Of a stretch of DNA of 64,000 bases, positions 25,603-33,828 are shown piece by piece (within the stretch, counting starts at the first letter, position 1; each line of letters starts with the position of its first letter). The notes below the pieces were generated by a model. The model was not told where the DNA came from. It searched no databases and worked only from the letters and a program-made list of their open reading frames with translations. The position numbers and the translations under genes are program-made. This DNA comes from Hyphomicrobium sp. LHD-15 (GTDB taxonomy: Bacteria > Pseudomonadota > Alphaproteobacteria > Rhizobiales > Hyphomicrobiaceae). The stretch spans positions 730,501 through 794,500 of the forward strand of contig NZ_JAVIFT010000002.1 in the NCBI RefSeq assembly GCF_031157355.1. The letters are read 5' to 3'.

Positions 25603-26559
25603 TCAGCGCGCCGGGGAGCCGGAAATCAGATCCGACACAAGCTCTTTCTGGCGATCGATGGGCTGCTCGACAACGAGGGCGAACTGGCTCTTTGATTGTG
25701 CAAGTCGGCACCAGAAGATGCGTTCGTCCTGGCATTCGAGAGCGATCAGGCTCTTGGTGTCGGCATCGAGCCGCAGGATCTGGCCAGGCTCGAGGGCGGC
25801 GATCTCGTTTAGAGTCATTTCGGGGCCTTCGAGTACGCCGGTGAGCAGCATGGTGGACGAGGCGAGCCCATCCTGCATCTTCTTCTGCCATTCCGGATCG
25901 ACGCTGGTGCCGTCCAGGGCGCGGGTGCGCTCCAGCAACTTGCGGATCGGGTAGAGCGCAGATTGCGGGATGATCATGAACATGCGCCCGCCGTTGTCGA
26001 GGATCTGGAACAAGATCTGGACGGAGATGACAGGAACGTCGGTCTGGCCGAGAATCTGGAAGTCGAGCTTTGTCTCGAGCTTTTCGATGTCGAGGTTCAC
26101 GGGCGTGATCGGATTGAGAAGGTCCTCAAGCTCCGGTACCACGAGGCTGAACACGCTGCGGGCCAGGCGCGCTTCGAGCGACGTAAACGGACGATCGGCC
26201 TCGAAGGCCGGCATGCTTCCGTCGCCGCCGAATGCCGCGTCGATCAGAGAGAAAATGAAGCGACGGTCGAGACCAATGACGATCTTGCTGTCCCATTGGC
26301 GGCAGTAATAGATACCGGCGATGCTGTCTTCGTAGGATTCGAGCACGTCCCACGAATTGCCGCTTTCGACCTGGTTGACGAAAAACGACGACGGGACGTT
26401 GCAGTAATCGCGGAACCGCTCCGAGAGCGTGGTGACCAAGCGTTCGAGCACGCCCTTCAGAACGTGCAGGCGTTCGACCTCGAGCTTCGGCGGCTCGAGC
26501 AGTCTGTCGGTGCCGGGCTGGCCGCCAGATTCTCGGATCTCTGCGTATTCTTCCCGCAT
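25603..26559 (-). CDS. fliM: Flagellar motor switch protein FliM
   Basis: A 318-residue switch protein. The middle domain (KGVLERLVTTLSERF, IAGIYYCRQWDSKIVIGLDR, AFEADRPFTSLEARLARSVF) and the C-terminal surface-presentation domain (EIAALEPGQILRLDADTKSL) support FliM, which forms the C ring with FliG and FliN. The usual N-terminal CheY-binding motif (consensus near SQDEIDALL) is not visible; the protein begins MREEYAEIRESGGQ. It starts on the last base of the fliG stop (TAATG), so the two are coupled. FliN is not in the window. Confidence 0.88.
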   Translation of the reverse strand: MREEYAEIRESGGQPGTDRLLEPPKLEVERLHVLKGVLERLVTTLSERFRDYCNVPSSFFVNQVESGNSWDVLESYEDSIAGIYYCRQWDSKIVIGLDRRFIFSLIDAAFGGDGSMPAFEADRPFTSLEARLARSVFSLVVPELEDLLNPITPVNLDIEKLETKLDFQILGQTDVPVISVQILFQILDNGGRMFMIIPQSALYPIRKLLERTRALDGTSVDPEWQKKMQDGLASSTMLLTGVLEGPEMTLNEIAALEPGQILRLDADTKSLIALECQDERIFWCRLAQSKSQFALVVEQPIDRQKELVSDLISGSPAR

Positions 26560-27614
26560 TACTCGTCCTCCTCCGTCGTGCCGATTTCAATGATGCCTTT
26601 TTCGATCATTTCCATGGCGGCATCGGCAATGGCGCGGCGTGCCTTCTGAATTTCCTTCGCACTCGGCTTCTTGCCGGTTGCGATTTCCTGCTCGATCATA
26701 CGGCGGGCGCGTGCGGGTGTGGCTTCCAGAATGAGATCGATCATGCGCGGTTCGGCGCCGAAGAGCGCTGCGATCGTGCGATCGGCGGGTACGACGTCGA
26801 ACAGCGTGACGAGCGCCGGCTGAGACAGGCGGAGCAGGTCGTCGAACGTGAAGAGCAGGCCGCGCACGACTTCCGCCTCCTTGGGGCGGTGCTCATCGAG
26901 ATCGGTCAGGATCTCGTCCATCTGCTTGCGATCCATCTTGTTGATGATATCGGCGAGACGCGCGTGGATGGTCGGGCCGGTGTTCTTGGCGCTCTTGTAA
27001 AGCAGCTCTTCCTTCACGGCGCCTTCGAGCAGAAGGATCGGTTTTTCGAGCACGATCTTGAGCGCCAGCATGCGCCGCATGATCTCGTTGCGCAGCGGCG
27101 TCGGCAGCATCTTGAGGGTGGCGGCGGCGTAAGCAGGCGGCGTGCGCGACAGCACGAGGGCCGAGACCTGCGGATGCTCCTTGGCAAGGTATTGGGCGGT
27201 GCTGAGCTCGGGCACTTCGCCGAGCTTGATCCAGATCGACTGCAGCGACTTCGAGCGCACCTGAGACATGATCTCGGCGATCTGCTCGGGCGGCACCACG
27301 CCGGACAAGAGCTGCTCGACCTCGTTGGCGGTGGCGACGAGATCGCCGCCGGTCCGCAAGCTCATGGCAAATTCCTCGATCAGCGTATCGAGGGTTTGCT
27401 TGGTGACGGCGCCGAGGTCGGTGGCCGTCTGCGCGATGAGTTTGATGTCGTCTTCGTCGAAATGCTTCAGGAGGCGCGAGGCCACCTTCTTATCCATGCA
27501 GAGCAGGAGAGCGGCGACCTTCTTGGGGCCGGTCAGCTCCTGCTCGGATGGCTCATCGCCTCTGCCTGATCGTCTTTCGGCGTTCGCCTGGCTCATCGGT
27601 CGCTCAAGGGCCAT
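26559..27614 (-). CDS. fliG: Flagellar motor switch protein FliG
   Basis: FliG is the torque-generating part of the C ring, binding FliF above and FliM below. The 351-residue product has the N-terminal domain (ELTGPKKVAALLLCMDKKVA), the middle EHPQVSALVLSRTPPAYAAA (the EHPQ motif that contacts FliM), and the C-terminal torque helix region (FTFDDLLRLSQPALVTLFDV followed by DRTIAALFGAEPRMI). Two in-frame ATGs at 27614 and 27596 are possible; neither has a strong ribosome binding site. It is the first gene of the minus-strand switch/chemotaxis unit. Confidence 0.94.
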   Translation of the reverse strand: MALERPMSQANAERRSGRGDEPSEQELTGPKKVAALLLCMDKKVASRLLKHFDEDDIKLIAQTATDLGAVTKQTLDTLIEEFAMSLRTGGDLVATANEVEQLLSGVVPPEQIAEIMSQVRSKSLQSIWIKLGEVPELSTAQYLAKEHPQVSALVLSRTPPAYAAATLKMLPTPLRNEIMRRMLALKIVLEKPILLLEGAVKEELLYKSAKNTGPTIHARLADIINKMDRKQMDEILTDLDEHRPKEAEVVRGLLFTFDDLLRLSQPALVTLFDVVPADRTIAALFGAEPRMIDLILEATPARARRMIEQEIATGKKPSAKEIQKARRAIADAAMEMIEKGIIEIGTTEEDE

Positions 27615-27830
27615 CGTTGAAGGCGCCGTTTGCCCACGTACCGCGGCGGCTGCTCTGTTGCTACAACCCCTTGCGGCACAACGCGTCGGACGTCTTTGTG
27701 CCAGACGGAAGCCTAAGCTAAAGACTTCGTCGATTTGCCTTGAGCGAAGCTTGTGCTTTGGGGTGCGCTACAACTCTGGTGAGCCTTTCTTACGCGGGCT
27801 GTGGCCCGGCAACCTCCACCTGTGCAGGGC

Positions 27831-28430
27831 TCAGCTAAAGCGCTGCCAGGTTACGGTGACTTTCGTTCCCACCGGCACGCGCGGATAGAGGTCCAACACG
27901 TCCTCGTTGTACATGCGAATGCAGCCCTTGGAGGCGGCGGTGCCGATGGTCCAGGGTGCGTCGGTTCCGTGGATGCGGTAGGCCGACGAGCCGAGATACA
28001 GCGCGCGCACGCCGAGCGGGTTCATCGGATGGCCGCCCGGAACCCAGCTCGGAAGGCGCGGGTTCTCGCGCAGCATGGTCGGGGTCGGCGTCCATGAGGG
28101 GTTTACGCGCTTGTCGGAAACGCTCGTCACGCCCGCCCAGCGGCTCTGTTCTCGCGGAACGGCGATCGGGTAGCTGATCGCCTCGCCGGGCTTGTGAATC
28201 CAGTAAAGCCTTTTATCGCCGAAGGAGACGATGATTTGGCGCGGCTGATATTTCGAGCTGAAGCCGACGACGGAGCGCGATCCGCCGTCCCACAGAAACG
28301 AGAACAGGTCTTGCGCCGAAGCGCGCGACGGCGCGAGCGTGACAAGGGCCAGCGCCATTGCGGCCAGCATCGTGAAGTTCAAGTGGCGCGACGCGCGGAT
28401 GGCTTGGCCTCTGGAACACGCGATCGTCAT
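27831..28430 (-). CDS. L,D-transpeptidase (YkuD domain)
   Basis: A 199-residue exported enzyme predicted to form 3-3 cross-links in peptidoglycan or attach proteins to it. After a signal peptide (AAMALALVTLAPSRASA) the catalytic domain runs from QIIVSFGDKRLYWIHKPGEA to the active-site region YRIHGTDAPWTIGTAASKGC followed by IRMYNEDV, with the histidine and the nucleophilic cysteine in place. ATG 28430 is chosen because GGGGGAG lies just before it; the open frame extends to 28562 without support. It stands alone between fliG and a repeat copy. Confidence 0.92.
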   Translation of the reverse strand: MTIACSRGQAIRASRHLNFTMLAAMALALVTLAPSRASAQDLFSFLWDGGSRSVVGFSSKYQPRQIIVSFGDKRLYWIHKPGEAISYPIAVPREQSRWAGVTSVSDKRVNPSWTPTPTMLRENPRLPSWVPGGHPMNPLGVRALYLGSSAYRIHGTDAPWTIGTAASKGCIRMYNEDVLDLYPRVPVGTKVTVTWQRFS

Positions 28431-28654
28431 GCGAAAGGTCTCCCCCGTCGGTGTTTCGATGAAATGTCTGCCCGTCTTGTCTGGCGGGGATGGCGTGCGC
28501 AAAGCTCCCCGCATCCGACGCGATTTGCAAGATAGGGTGGCTTTGAGGCCATTTACGTGCAAGCTCGGGCTATTCCGTATTTGGCGTTAACAGCCGTCCC
28601 CGTCGTTGCATATTTGCATCTTTCGGGCGGTCTGTCAGCTTGGCGCCTGCACTC

Positions 28655-28733
28655 GAGCGTGTTTGCTTTTCTTCGGATCGCAACCCCGCTCTAGGTTCTT
28701 GATGAGACCGATGATTCACGCTTCGGTCTAGAG
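28655..28733. repeat. Dispersed two-hairpin repeat, truncated copy
   Basis: The left half is complete (GAGCGTGTTTGCTTTTCTTC to CCCCGCTCTAGG, arms GAGCG/CGCTC) and the shared GATGAGACCGATGATTCACG follows, but the right palindrome stops after CTTCGGTCTAGAGC. The copy ends across the stop codon of the DUF4186 gene at 28728-28730. No other feature is seen in the gap 28431-28727. Confidence 0.85.
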
Positions 28734-29114
28734 CAGGCGCGGCTCCTGCGGCTCGTGACCGGCGTTGGTTTGCCGGGTGAGCCAGCGTTCGATTACCGCA
28801 ACGGTATAGTCTACTTCAGTATTTTCCATAGCCCGATCGTTCGGGATGCCGTGCCATTTGGTGAGGCAGCCGCGGCAGCACGTAGCGGTTGCGTGCTGGG
28901 CGATGAACACCGGATGTCCCCGAAACGGCGTCTGTTTTCCATCGTTGGGCGGTTTCGCCGGCGCTAAGCGCTTGCCGATGAAGTGGCGTGCATGATCGCG
29001 CACGGCATCGACACCCTTGCTTGCGAGGTAGTCGCGTTCGCGAGGCCCCAGCACGAACCGCTGCCGGAACGGCGATTTCGCGAGGCGGGCCAGGATGTCG
29101 TCGATGTCGTTCAT
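28728..29114 (-). CDS. DUF4186 family protein
   Basis: A 128-residue protein. The stretch SPFRQRFVLGPRERDYLASK, then AKPPNDGKQTPFRGHPVFIA, QHATATCCRGCLTKWHGIP and VIERWLTRQT matches the DUF4186 family as I know it, a widespread family of unknown function. The conserved Cys-Cys-x-x-Cys cluster with nearby His residues could bind a metal; this is inference. ATG 29114 is used because it sits just before the family start; the frame is open further upstream only by overlap with the next gene. Its stop codon lies in the edge of a repeat copy. Confidence 0.85.
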   Translation of the reverse strand: MNDIDDILARLAKSPFRQRFVLGPRERDYLASKGVDAVRDHARHFIGKRLAPAKPPNDGKQTPFRGHPVFIAQHATATCCRGCLTKWHGIPNDRAMENTEVDYTVAVIERWLTRQTNAGHEPQEPRLL

Positions 29115-29178
29115 GATGGACCGTGCATCTCGCACTCGCGGCCAGGGTTGGATGATGTGTCCGCAGTCGGCTCGGAAC

Positions 29179-31032
29179 TCACGCGCTTTGCGCGGCGCAC
29201 CAAGCCTGCCACGATCTTCGATACGCCTGCTCCATGGCACGCGTCAGGCTCTCGATATCGCGAAGCTGTGATTGCTCGCATCTCAAACGCAGACCGGCTC
29301 GAACTTCTGCGAGGCCTTGCAGATCGCTCGCTGCTTTCTTTGCTTTGGCGATGTAGGCGGCATCGGATTCGGTGATCCAATCGTGAAGGCCGAGGGCGCC
29401 GAGCAGGCTTGCGCCGAGGCGGCCGACCGGCGGGCGATCGACAAGGGTCAGAACCGGGGCGCCCATCCAAAGCGCTTCGAGCGACGTGGTTCCGGCATTA
29501 TGCGGAAAGGGATCGAGCGCGATGTCGATCTCGTTGTAGCCCGCGAGAACCGCTGCGTGGTTCGGGGTGTCGCGCAGGTCGAGTCGCTCCGAGCCGATGC
29601 CGTGGGCGAGGAAGCGCTGTCTCACGTCCTCCTGGGTGCTGGCCGCTCCGAAAGGCTTGTTGTCGAGGCGCAAGCGGCTTCCGGGACAGGCCTGAAGGAT
29701 TTCGGACCAGACCCGGACGACGCGATCGTTAAGGCGGATTGGGCGCCCGAAATAGCCGAATGTGAGGTGGCCGTTCTCAAGGGCGGGGAGTGGGCCGACG
29801 GGCGGCATGGTCCGCGGCGGCTCGTAAGCCACGAACGGGCGTCCCAAGGAAACCGGCCGCTCGCTGATATGCTGCTCCGTGCCCGGCGGCAGCAGGATAT
29901 CGTCGGCGATCAGTCCGTCCATGGCGCGGAGGCCGGTGGTGGTTCCGGTTCCGATGACGTACGAGAGCTGCACGGGTGCGGGCTTTCGCGCGAAGACAAG
30001 CTGGCGATTTCCGGGCGAATGACCGGCGAGATCGATCAGCACGTCAATCTCGTCGTCCTGGATCAGCTGCGCAACGCGATCGTCGGGCAGGCCGGTCGTC
30101 TGCACCCATTTCGAAAGCGCCTGGAATTTCCGGCTGGTTTCGTCGACGTGGCGGACATCGGCGTAGCAGGTAATATCGAACGCGTTGCGGTCGTGGCGGG
30201 CCATCAGCGGCAGCATGAAGACAGCGACCACGTGATTGCAGAGATCGGGCGAAACATAGCCGATCTTGAGTGGGCGATCTGGGTTCGGTGCGTTGGTGTG
30301 TTTTACGCGCGGGGCGAAGGATTTTGCGTAGGTGGCGTCGTAGGCACCGGACGCTGCGCGCAAATCGGCCGCGGACATGTCCGGATCATAGGTCAGGCAG
30401 ATCAGGAAGCTCGAATGAAGCTCCGGGTTCGGGTCTCGCGCGAGTGCTGAGCCATAGACCTGTTTTGCGTCCTTGAAGCGCCCGAGATTGGCGAGCGCGC
30501 TGCCGAGATTGCGCACGGCGCCGGCGTGATATCCGCGCTCCAATGCTTTACGGAACGAGATGGCTGCGGCCATGAGGTCGCCCTGCCGGAATTGAGCGTT
30601 GCCAAGCGTGACGTAAACCTGGAGCGTATCAGCGCCATCGGCGATGGCCCGCAGAGCCATGGCGTGCGCTGCGTCGTGGTTTCCGAGATCGACGAGAACG
30701 TTCGCATAGTTTGCGGCGGCATCTGCAAACTTGGGGTCGAGCGCAAGCGCGCTTTCGTAGGCGGCGGCGGCTTCGGTGAGTTTCGCGGTGGCCCGATAGG
30801 ACGCGCCAAGATTGGTCCAGGCTGATGGCGTAGGATTTATGGCGATCGAACGCTTCAGCGCATCGACCGCGCCGTCAAAGTCGTGCCGCTGGTAGAACAG
30901 GATCCCAAGTCCGAACAGGGCGACATCGGCATGCCGACCTTCGGCCAGGCATTTGCGCGCCAGCGTCTCCGCTTCGTTTTGTTTTCCTGCTCTCAGTAGG
31001 GAGGTGAGAAGGACCGCATCATTGTCCGTCAT
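29179..31032 (-). CDS. TPR protein with SPINDLY/OGT-type (GT41) glycosyltransferase domain
   Basis: A 617-residue protein with N-terminal tetratricopeptide repeats (residues about 1-210; e.g. AWTNLGASYRATAKLTEAAA) and a GT41 catalytic domain from about 245: LKIGYVSPDLCNHVVAVFML, DVLIDLAGHSPGNRQLVFAR, GTGTTTGLRAMDGLIADDIL, and the donor-site region DIALDPFPHNAGTTSLEALW with MGAPVLTL. Such enzymes transfer a sugar to Ser/Thr of proteins bound by the repeats. In Caulobacter the similar FlmG glycosylates flagellins. Three flagellin genes lie 18-23 kb away in this window, making flagellin a plausible target. No nonulosonic acid pathway genes are seen here. Confidence 0.9.
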   Translation of the reverse strand: MTDNDAVLLTSLLRAGKQNEAETLARKCLAEGRHADVALFGLGILFYQRHDFDGAVDALKRSIAINPTPSAWTNLGASYRATAKLTEAAAAYESALALDPKFADAAANYANVLVDLGNHDAAHAMALRAIADGADTLQVYVTLGNAQFRQGDLMAAAISFRKALERGYHAGAVRNLGSALANLGRFKDAKQVYGSALARDPNPELHSSFLICLTYDPDMSAADLRAASGAYDATYAKSFAPRVKHTNAPNPDRPLKIGYVSPDLCNHVVAVFMLPLMARHDRNAFDITCYADVRHVDETSRKFQALSKWVQTTGLPDDRVAQLIQDDEIDVLIDLAGHSPGNRQLVFARKPAPVQLSYVIGTGTTTGLRAMDGLIADDILLPPGTEQHISERPVSLGRPFVAYEPPRTMPPVGPLPALENGHLTFGYFGRPIRLNDRVVRVWSEILQACPGSRLRLDNKPFGAASTQEDVRQRFLAHGIGSERLDLRDTPNHAAVLAGYNEIDIALDPFPHNAGTTSLEALWMGAPVLTLVDRPPVGRLGASLLGALGLHDWITESDAAYIAKAKKAASDLQGLAEVRAGLRLRCEQSQLRDIESLTRAMEQAYRRSWQAWCAAQSA

Positions 31033-31125
31033 GGGCAGCAGCGTTGGTCCCTTCCGGTGAGTGAACGAGACGGGGAATCACTTTTAATTCCTTAGCATTC
31101 TTCACATTGTGACCCAGAGGTTTTT

Positions 31126-31148
31126 CTTCGACAGCGGAGCTGTCGAAG
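31126..31148. other. Perfect inverted repeat between the GT41 gene and the sensor kinase
   Basis: CTTCGACAGC and GCTGTCGAAG pair perfectly across three bases. Both flanking genes are read on the minus strand. On that strand the hairpin is followed by AAAAA rather than T, so it is not an intrinsic terminator in the needed direction; it could be an operator or a transcript-end stem. Confidence 0.5.
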
Positions 31149-31165
31149 AGCTGCCGACACGCCTT

Positions 31166-32542
31166 TCATGAGCGCTGGGGAAACGTGATCGAGACCTTGA
31201 GGCCGGGCCCGTTGTCGGTCAGATCGACGGTGGCGCCGTGCAGATCGGTGATCGCCCGGACGAGGCTCAAGCCAAGGCCGTGACCCGGCGTCGTGCGCTC
31301 GCGTTCAAGGCGGTAAAACCTGCGGAATACGTTTTCGTGCTCGTCGCCGGGGATGCCGGGGCCGTTGTCGGCCACTGTGAGTATCGGCCTGCGTTGAGAG
31401 CCCGAAAGTGCGAGTTGGATGGAGGTTCCAGGCGGGCAATGCTGAATGACGTTCTCGATCAGATTGGCCACGAGCTGAACCAGCAGCTCGTGATCGCCCC
31501 GGATCGTCAGCGCGGAAGCCTGTGCCTCGTCCCAGACGAGCTTGAAACCACTGTCTTCGATGACGGGGGCGTAGGCTTCGCTGGCGTCACCGAGCACGCG
31601 CCGCAAGTCGATGTCGACGAAGCGTGCGCGTCTGTCGCCTGCTTCGAGCTGGCCGATGTTCAACAGCGCTTCGAAGGTCGAGACGATACTATCCACCTCC
31701 TCGATGGCATGTTCCAAGACTTGCCGGATGCCTGGATTTTCGGCTTCTGCCTCGCAGGCACTTTCGAGCTGCTGGCGCAGGCGCGTCATCGGCCGCTTGA
31801 GATCGTGGGCGATATCGGTCGAGGACTGGTTGGCGTTCAGGACCAAGCGTTCGAGCTGGGTCAGCATGGCGTTGATGCGTTCGCTGACCTCATCGAGATC
31901 ATGCTGCGGGAGCTTGATCGGGACCCGCTTGTCGAGGGCGCCGGCGGATACGGCGGAGAGCGTCTGAGCGATGGAATCGATGCGTTTCTGGGCGCCGCGC
32001 GCAAGATAGATACCGGAGCCGACGCCGAGCACGACGGTGGCGAGCAGGCCCCAGCCGAGGCTGCGCATCAGAATGAGGCGAGCCTGCCGGACTTCCCGGT
32101 CGCTGCGGCCGATCAGCAGCATGCCCTTGGAGACCGGCGTCCAGAGCGCGAAGAAGCGGTCGCGCCCGGTTCCATTGCCGGCAATGTCAGGAAGGTGGGA
32201 GCGCTCCAAGGCGCGCCAGCCTTCGAACGGGCGTTCGGTGCGGATGTTTCCGGCCACGACCGTGCCGTTGGCGTCCTCGACGGCAAAGATGCTGTCGGTA
32301 TCGCGGACGGATTCGGCTTCGTCGGTGACGACGCTGACCAACTCGTCGAACCCGTAGCGGCGGTCGATGGCGAGGAGCGCATCTCGTGTATGGACGATGC
32401 GGGCGCGGACGCCTTCCTCCAGCCCGTCGGCAAGATTGGCGATCAAAACCGCGAACAGCACCGTGACGCTGACCGTAATGATCAACGTGAAGGCGACGGC
32501 AGAGCGGACTTGCGTACGCCGGAAAAGATCACGGATTGTCAT
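31166..32542 (-). CDS. Two-component sensor histidine kinase
   Basis: A 458-residue membrane kinase. Two membrane helices (about 15-37 and 163-182) flank a periplasmic sensor of about 125 residues; a HAMP domain follows (about 183-236), then the phosphoacceptor His246 in STDIAHDLKRPMTRL and an ATPase domain with LVANLIENVIQH, VADNGPGIPG and GHGLGLSLVRAITDLHGATV. The stimulus is unknown. Its start overlaps the end of the response regulator gene by 14 bases, so the pair is one operon. The HDLKRP form of the H-box occurs in a subgroup of alphaproteobacterial kinases. Confidence 0.95.
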   Translation of the reverse strand: MTIRDLFRRTQVRSAVAFTLIITVSVTVLFAVLIANLADGLEEGVRARIVHTRDALLAIDRRYGFDELVSVVTDEAESVRDTDSIFAVEDANGTVVAGNIRTERPFEGWRALERSHLPDIAGNGTGRDRFFALWTPVSKGMLLIGRSDREVRQARLILMRSLGWGLLATVVLGVGSGIYLARGAQKRIDSIAQTLSAVSAGALDKRVPIKLPQHDLDEVSERINAMLTQLERLVLNANQSSTDIAHDLKRPMTRLRQQLESACEAEAENPGIRQVLEHAIEEVDSIVSTFEALLNIGQLEAGDRRARFVDIDLRRVLGDASEAYAPVIEDSGFKLVWDEAQASALTIRGDHELLVQLVANLIENVIQHCPPGTSIQLALSGSQRRPILTVADNGPGIPGDEHENVFRRFYRLERERTTPGHGLGLSLVRAITDLHGATVDLTDNGPGLKVSITFPQRS

Positions 32543-33212
32543 TGATTGAATAACCGCTGCCGCGAACGGTATGGATCAGCGGCTTTGCAAAGGGCCGGTC
32601 TATTTTTGCGCGCAGGCGCGAGATGTGCGTTTCGACGACGCTGGTGCGCGGGTCGAAGTGGAAGCCCCAGACGCGCTCGAGCAGCATGGTGCGCGTGACG
32701 ACGCGTCCTTTGTTGCGCATAAGCGTTTCGAGCAGAACGAACTCCTTGGGTTGGAGATCTATGCGTTCCTGTCCGCGTTTTACCGTGCGGCTCGCGATAT
32801 CGAGTTCCAAGTCTCCGGCGCGAAGGACGTCGCCGTCGGAGCGCATCGGCGCGCGCCGTCCGAGCGCGTTGACGCGAGCAAGAAGCTCGGCGAAGGCAAA
32901 CGGTTTGACGAGGTAGTCGTCACCGCCGACGTCCAACCCCTGGACCCGGTCGTTGACGCCACCGAGCGAGGTCAGGAACAGGATGGATACGCGGCTGCCA
33001 GCAGTTCGCAGCGTGCGCGCGAGGGAGAGCCCGTCGATGCCGGGAAGCATGCGGTCCAGGATGACCAGGTCGTAGTTTTCGCGGATGGCAAGCGCGAGAC
33101 CGTCTTTACCGTCCGATACGACATCGATGGTGTGTCCCGCCTGGACCAGTCCATTCGACACGTATCGGGCAGTCTCCTTGTCATCCTCGACCAGAAGTAG
33201 CCGCATGCGCAC
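32529..33212 (-). CDS. OmpR/PhoB family response regulator
   Basis: A 227-residue regulator with a receiver domain (Glu9/Asp10/Asp11 region, phosphorylated Asp53 in LVILDRMLPGIDG, Lys in YLVKPF) and a C-terminal winged-helix DNA-binding domain (LQPKEFVLLETLMRNKGRVV, then TSVVETHISRLRAKIDRPF and TVRGSGYSI). It is the partner of the kinase that follows. The targets are unknown. A long repeat copy lies just upstream (33240-33400) in what should be its promoter region. Confidence 0.96.
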   Translation of the reverse strand: MRMRLLLVEDDKETARYVSNGLVQAGHTIDVVSDGKDGLALAIRENYDLVILDRMLPGIDGLSLARTLRTAGSRVSILFLTSLGGVNDRVQGLDVGGDDYLVKPFAFAELLARVNALGRRAPMRSDGDVLRAGDLELDIASRTVKRGQERIDLQPKEFVLLETLMRNKGRVVTRTMLLERVWGFHFDPRTSVVETHISRLRAKIDRPFAKPLIHTVRGSGYSINDNP

Positions 33213-33239
33213 TCCCTCTCCCCTGTTTTTACGACCTTA

Positions 33240-33400
33240 GAGCGTGTTTGCTTTTCTTTGAATCGCAATCCCCGCTCTAGGTTCATGAAGAGGCCGATGA
33301 TTCACGCTTCGGCCTTTTCCGGCGCTGCCGATTCACGCCGCGCCCGATAGGGGCCGCGACGATCGGAGCGGCGCGTGGGTCCGAAGCGATCATGGTTTAG
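33240..33400. repeat. Dispersed two-hairpin repeat, longest copy
   Basis: The left part (GAGCGTGTTTGCTTTTCTTT to CCCCGCTCTAGG) forms a hairpin with arms TAGAGCG/CGCTCTA, counting the bases just before it. The right part opens with CGCTTCGG at 33305 and closes with CCGAAGCG at 33381, followed by the ATCATGGT tail known from the cheY array. The 68 bases between the arms include a second, degraded module beginning GATTCACG. It lies between the response regulator start (33212) and the small RNA candidate. Confidence 0.85.
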
Positions 33401-33489
33401 CAGCGTTTTGAGAAGCTGGCCTAGATGTTTGATTTGGAGCGCAAATCTAGGTGGGACATGCTTCGATTTTGAATGCGGGGCCGGTCGCA

Positions 33490-33650
33490 GATAAAATTAG
33501 AGCCCGAACACCGCATTGGCGCTCGGGCTCCGGATACCCAGCAAGGGTGGGGTACCGTTCAGGGCAGCACGCGAGGGGGGACCATTGTTCAGGAGCTGGC
33601 TGTGGCACACCCAAGTGGGTGCCCACACTCTGTGACGCCCTGAAAATGAT
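33490..33650 (-). ncRNA. Candidate structured small RNA
   Basis: No gene is seen in 33401-33828, but the minus strand folds well. In its 5'-3' order: TTCAGGGC (33637-33644) pairs with GCCCTGAA (33558-33565) around a strong inner hairpin (33601-33627, stem TGTGG/CCACA plus CACCC/GGGTG); then GGTACCC pairs with GGGTATCC (33532-33556, one wobble); then GAGCCCGA pairs with TCGGGCTC (33500-33530), followed by TAATTTTATC, which resembles an intrinsic terminator. A TAAGAT lies just before the proposed 5' end. I could not match it to 6S, SRP, tmRNA or RNase P RNA. Confidence 0.5.
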
Positions 33651-33828
33651 CTTAGGCAGGCATTCTTACCCGCGCATGTCGGATACCTTACAATTCCCGT
33701 AAGCTCGCAATTGATCCCATGTTCGACTTTGGCGCTCCGTTAGGTTGCCTCGGGTTTTGCTCGGGGGTGGAGTTGCGGGTCCGGCCTCCACACCGCGGCC
33801 AACCTCCCTCGGGCAAGACCTAGTGCTG

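Noticed and set aside
29272-30450. A 392-codon open frame antisense to the GT41 gene
   Set aside because: The minus-strand gene has TPR and GT41 motifs throughout; the antisense frame is low-information high-GC sequence.
31126-31148. Reading the hairpin near the sensor kinase as an intrinsic terminator
   Set aside because: The T run is on the wrong side for the minus-strand genes; the palindrome is kept only as an inverted repeat.
31238-32545. A 435-codon open frame antisense to the sensor kinase
   Set aside because: The kinase motifs on the minus strand are unambiguous, and the plus-strand frame has no domain.
33490-33650. Assigning the small RNA candidate to 6S, SRP, tmRNA or RNase P RNA
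   Set aside because: The 3' end is a stand-alone hairpin that does not pair with the 5' end as in 6S; the SRP tetraloop region and the conserved tmRNA and RNase P blocks are absent.
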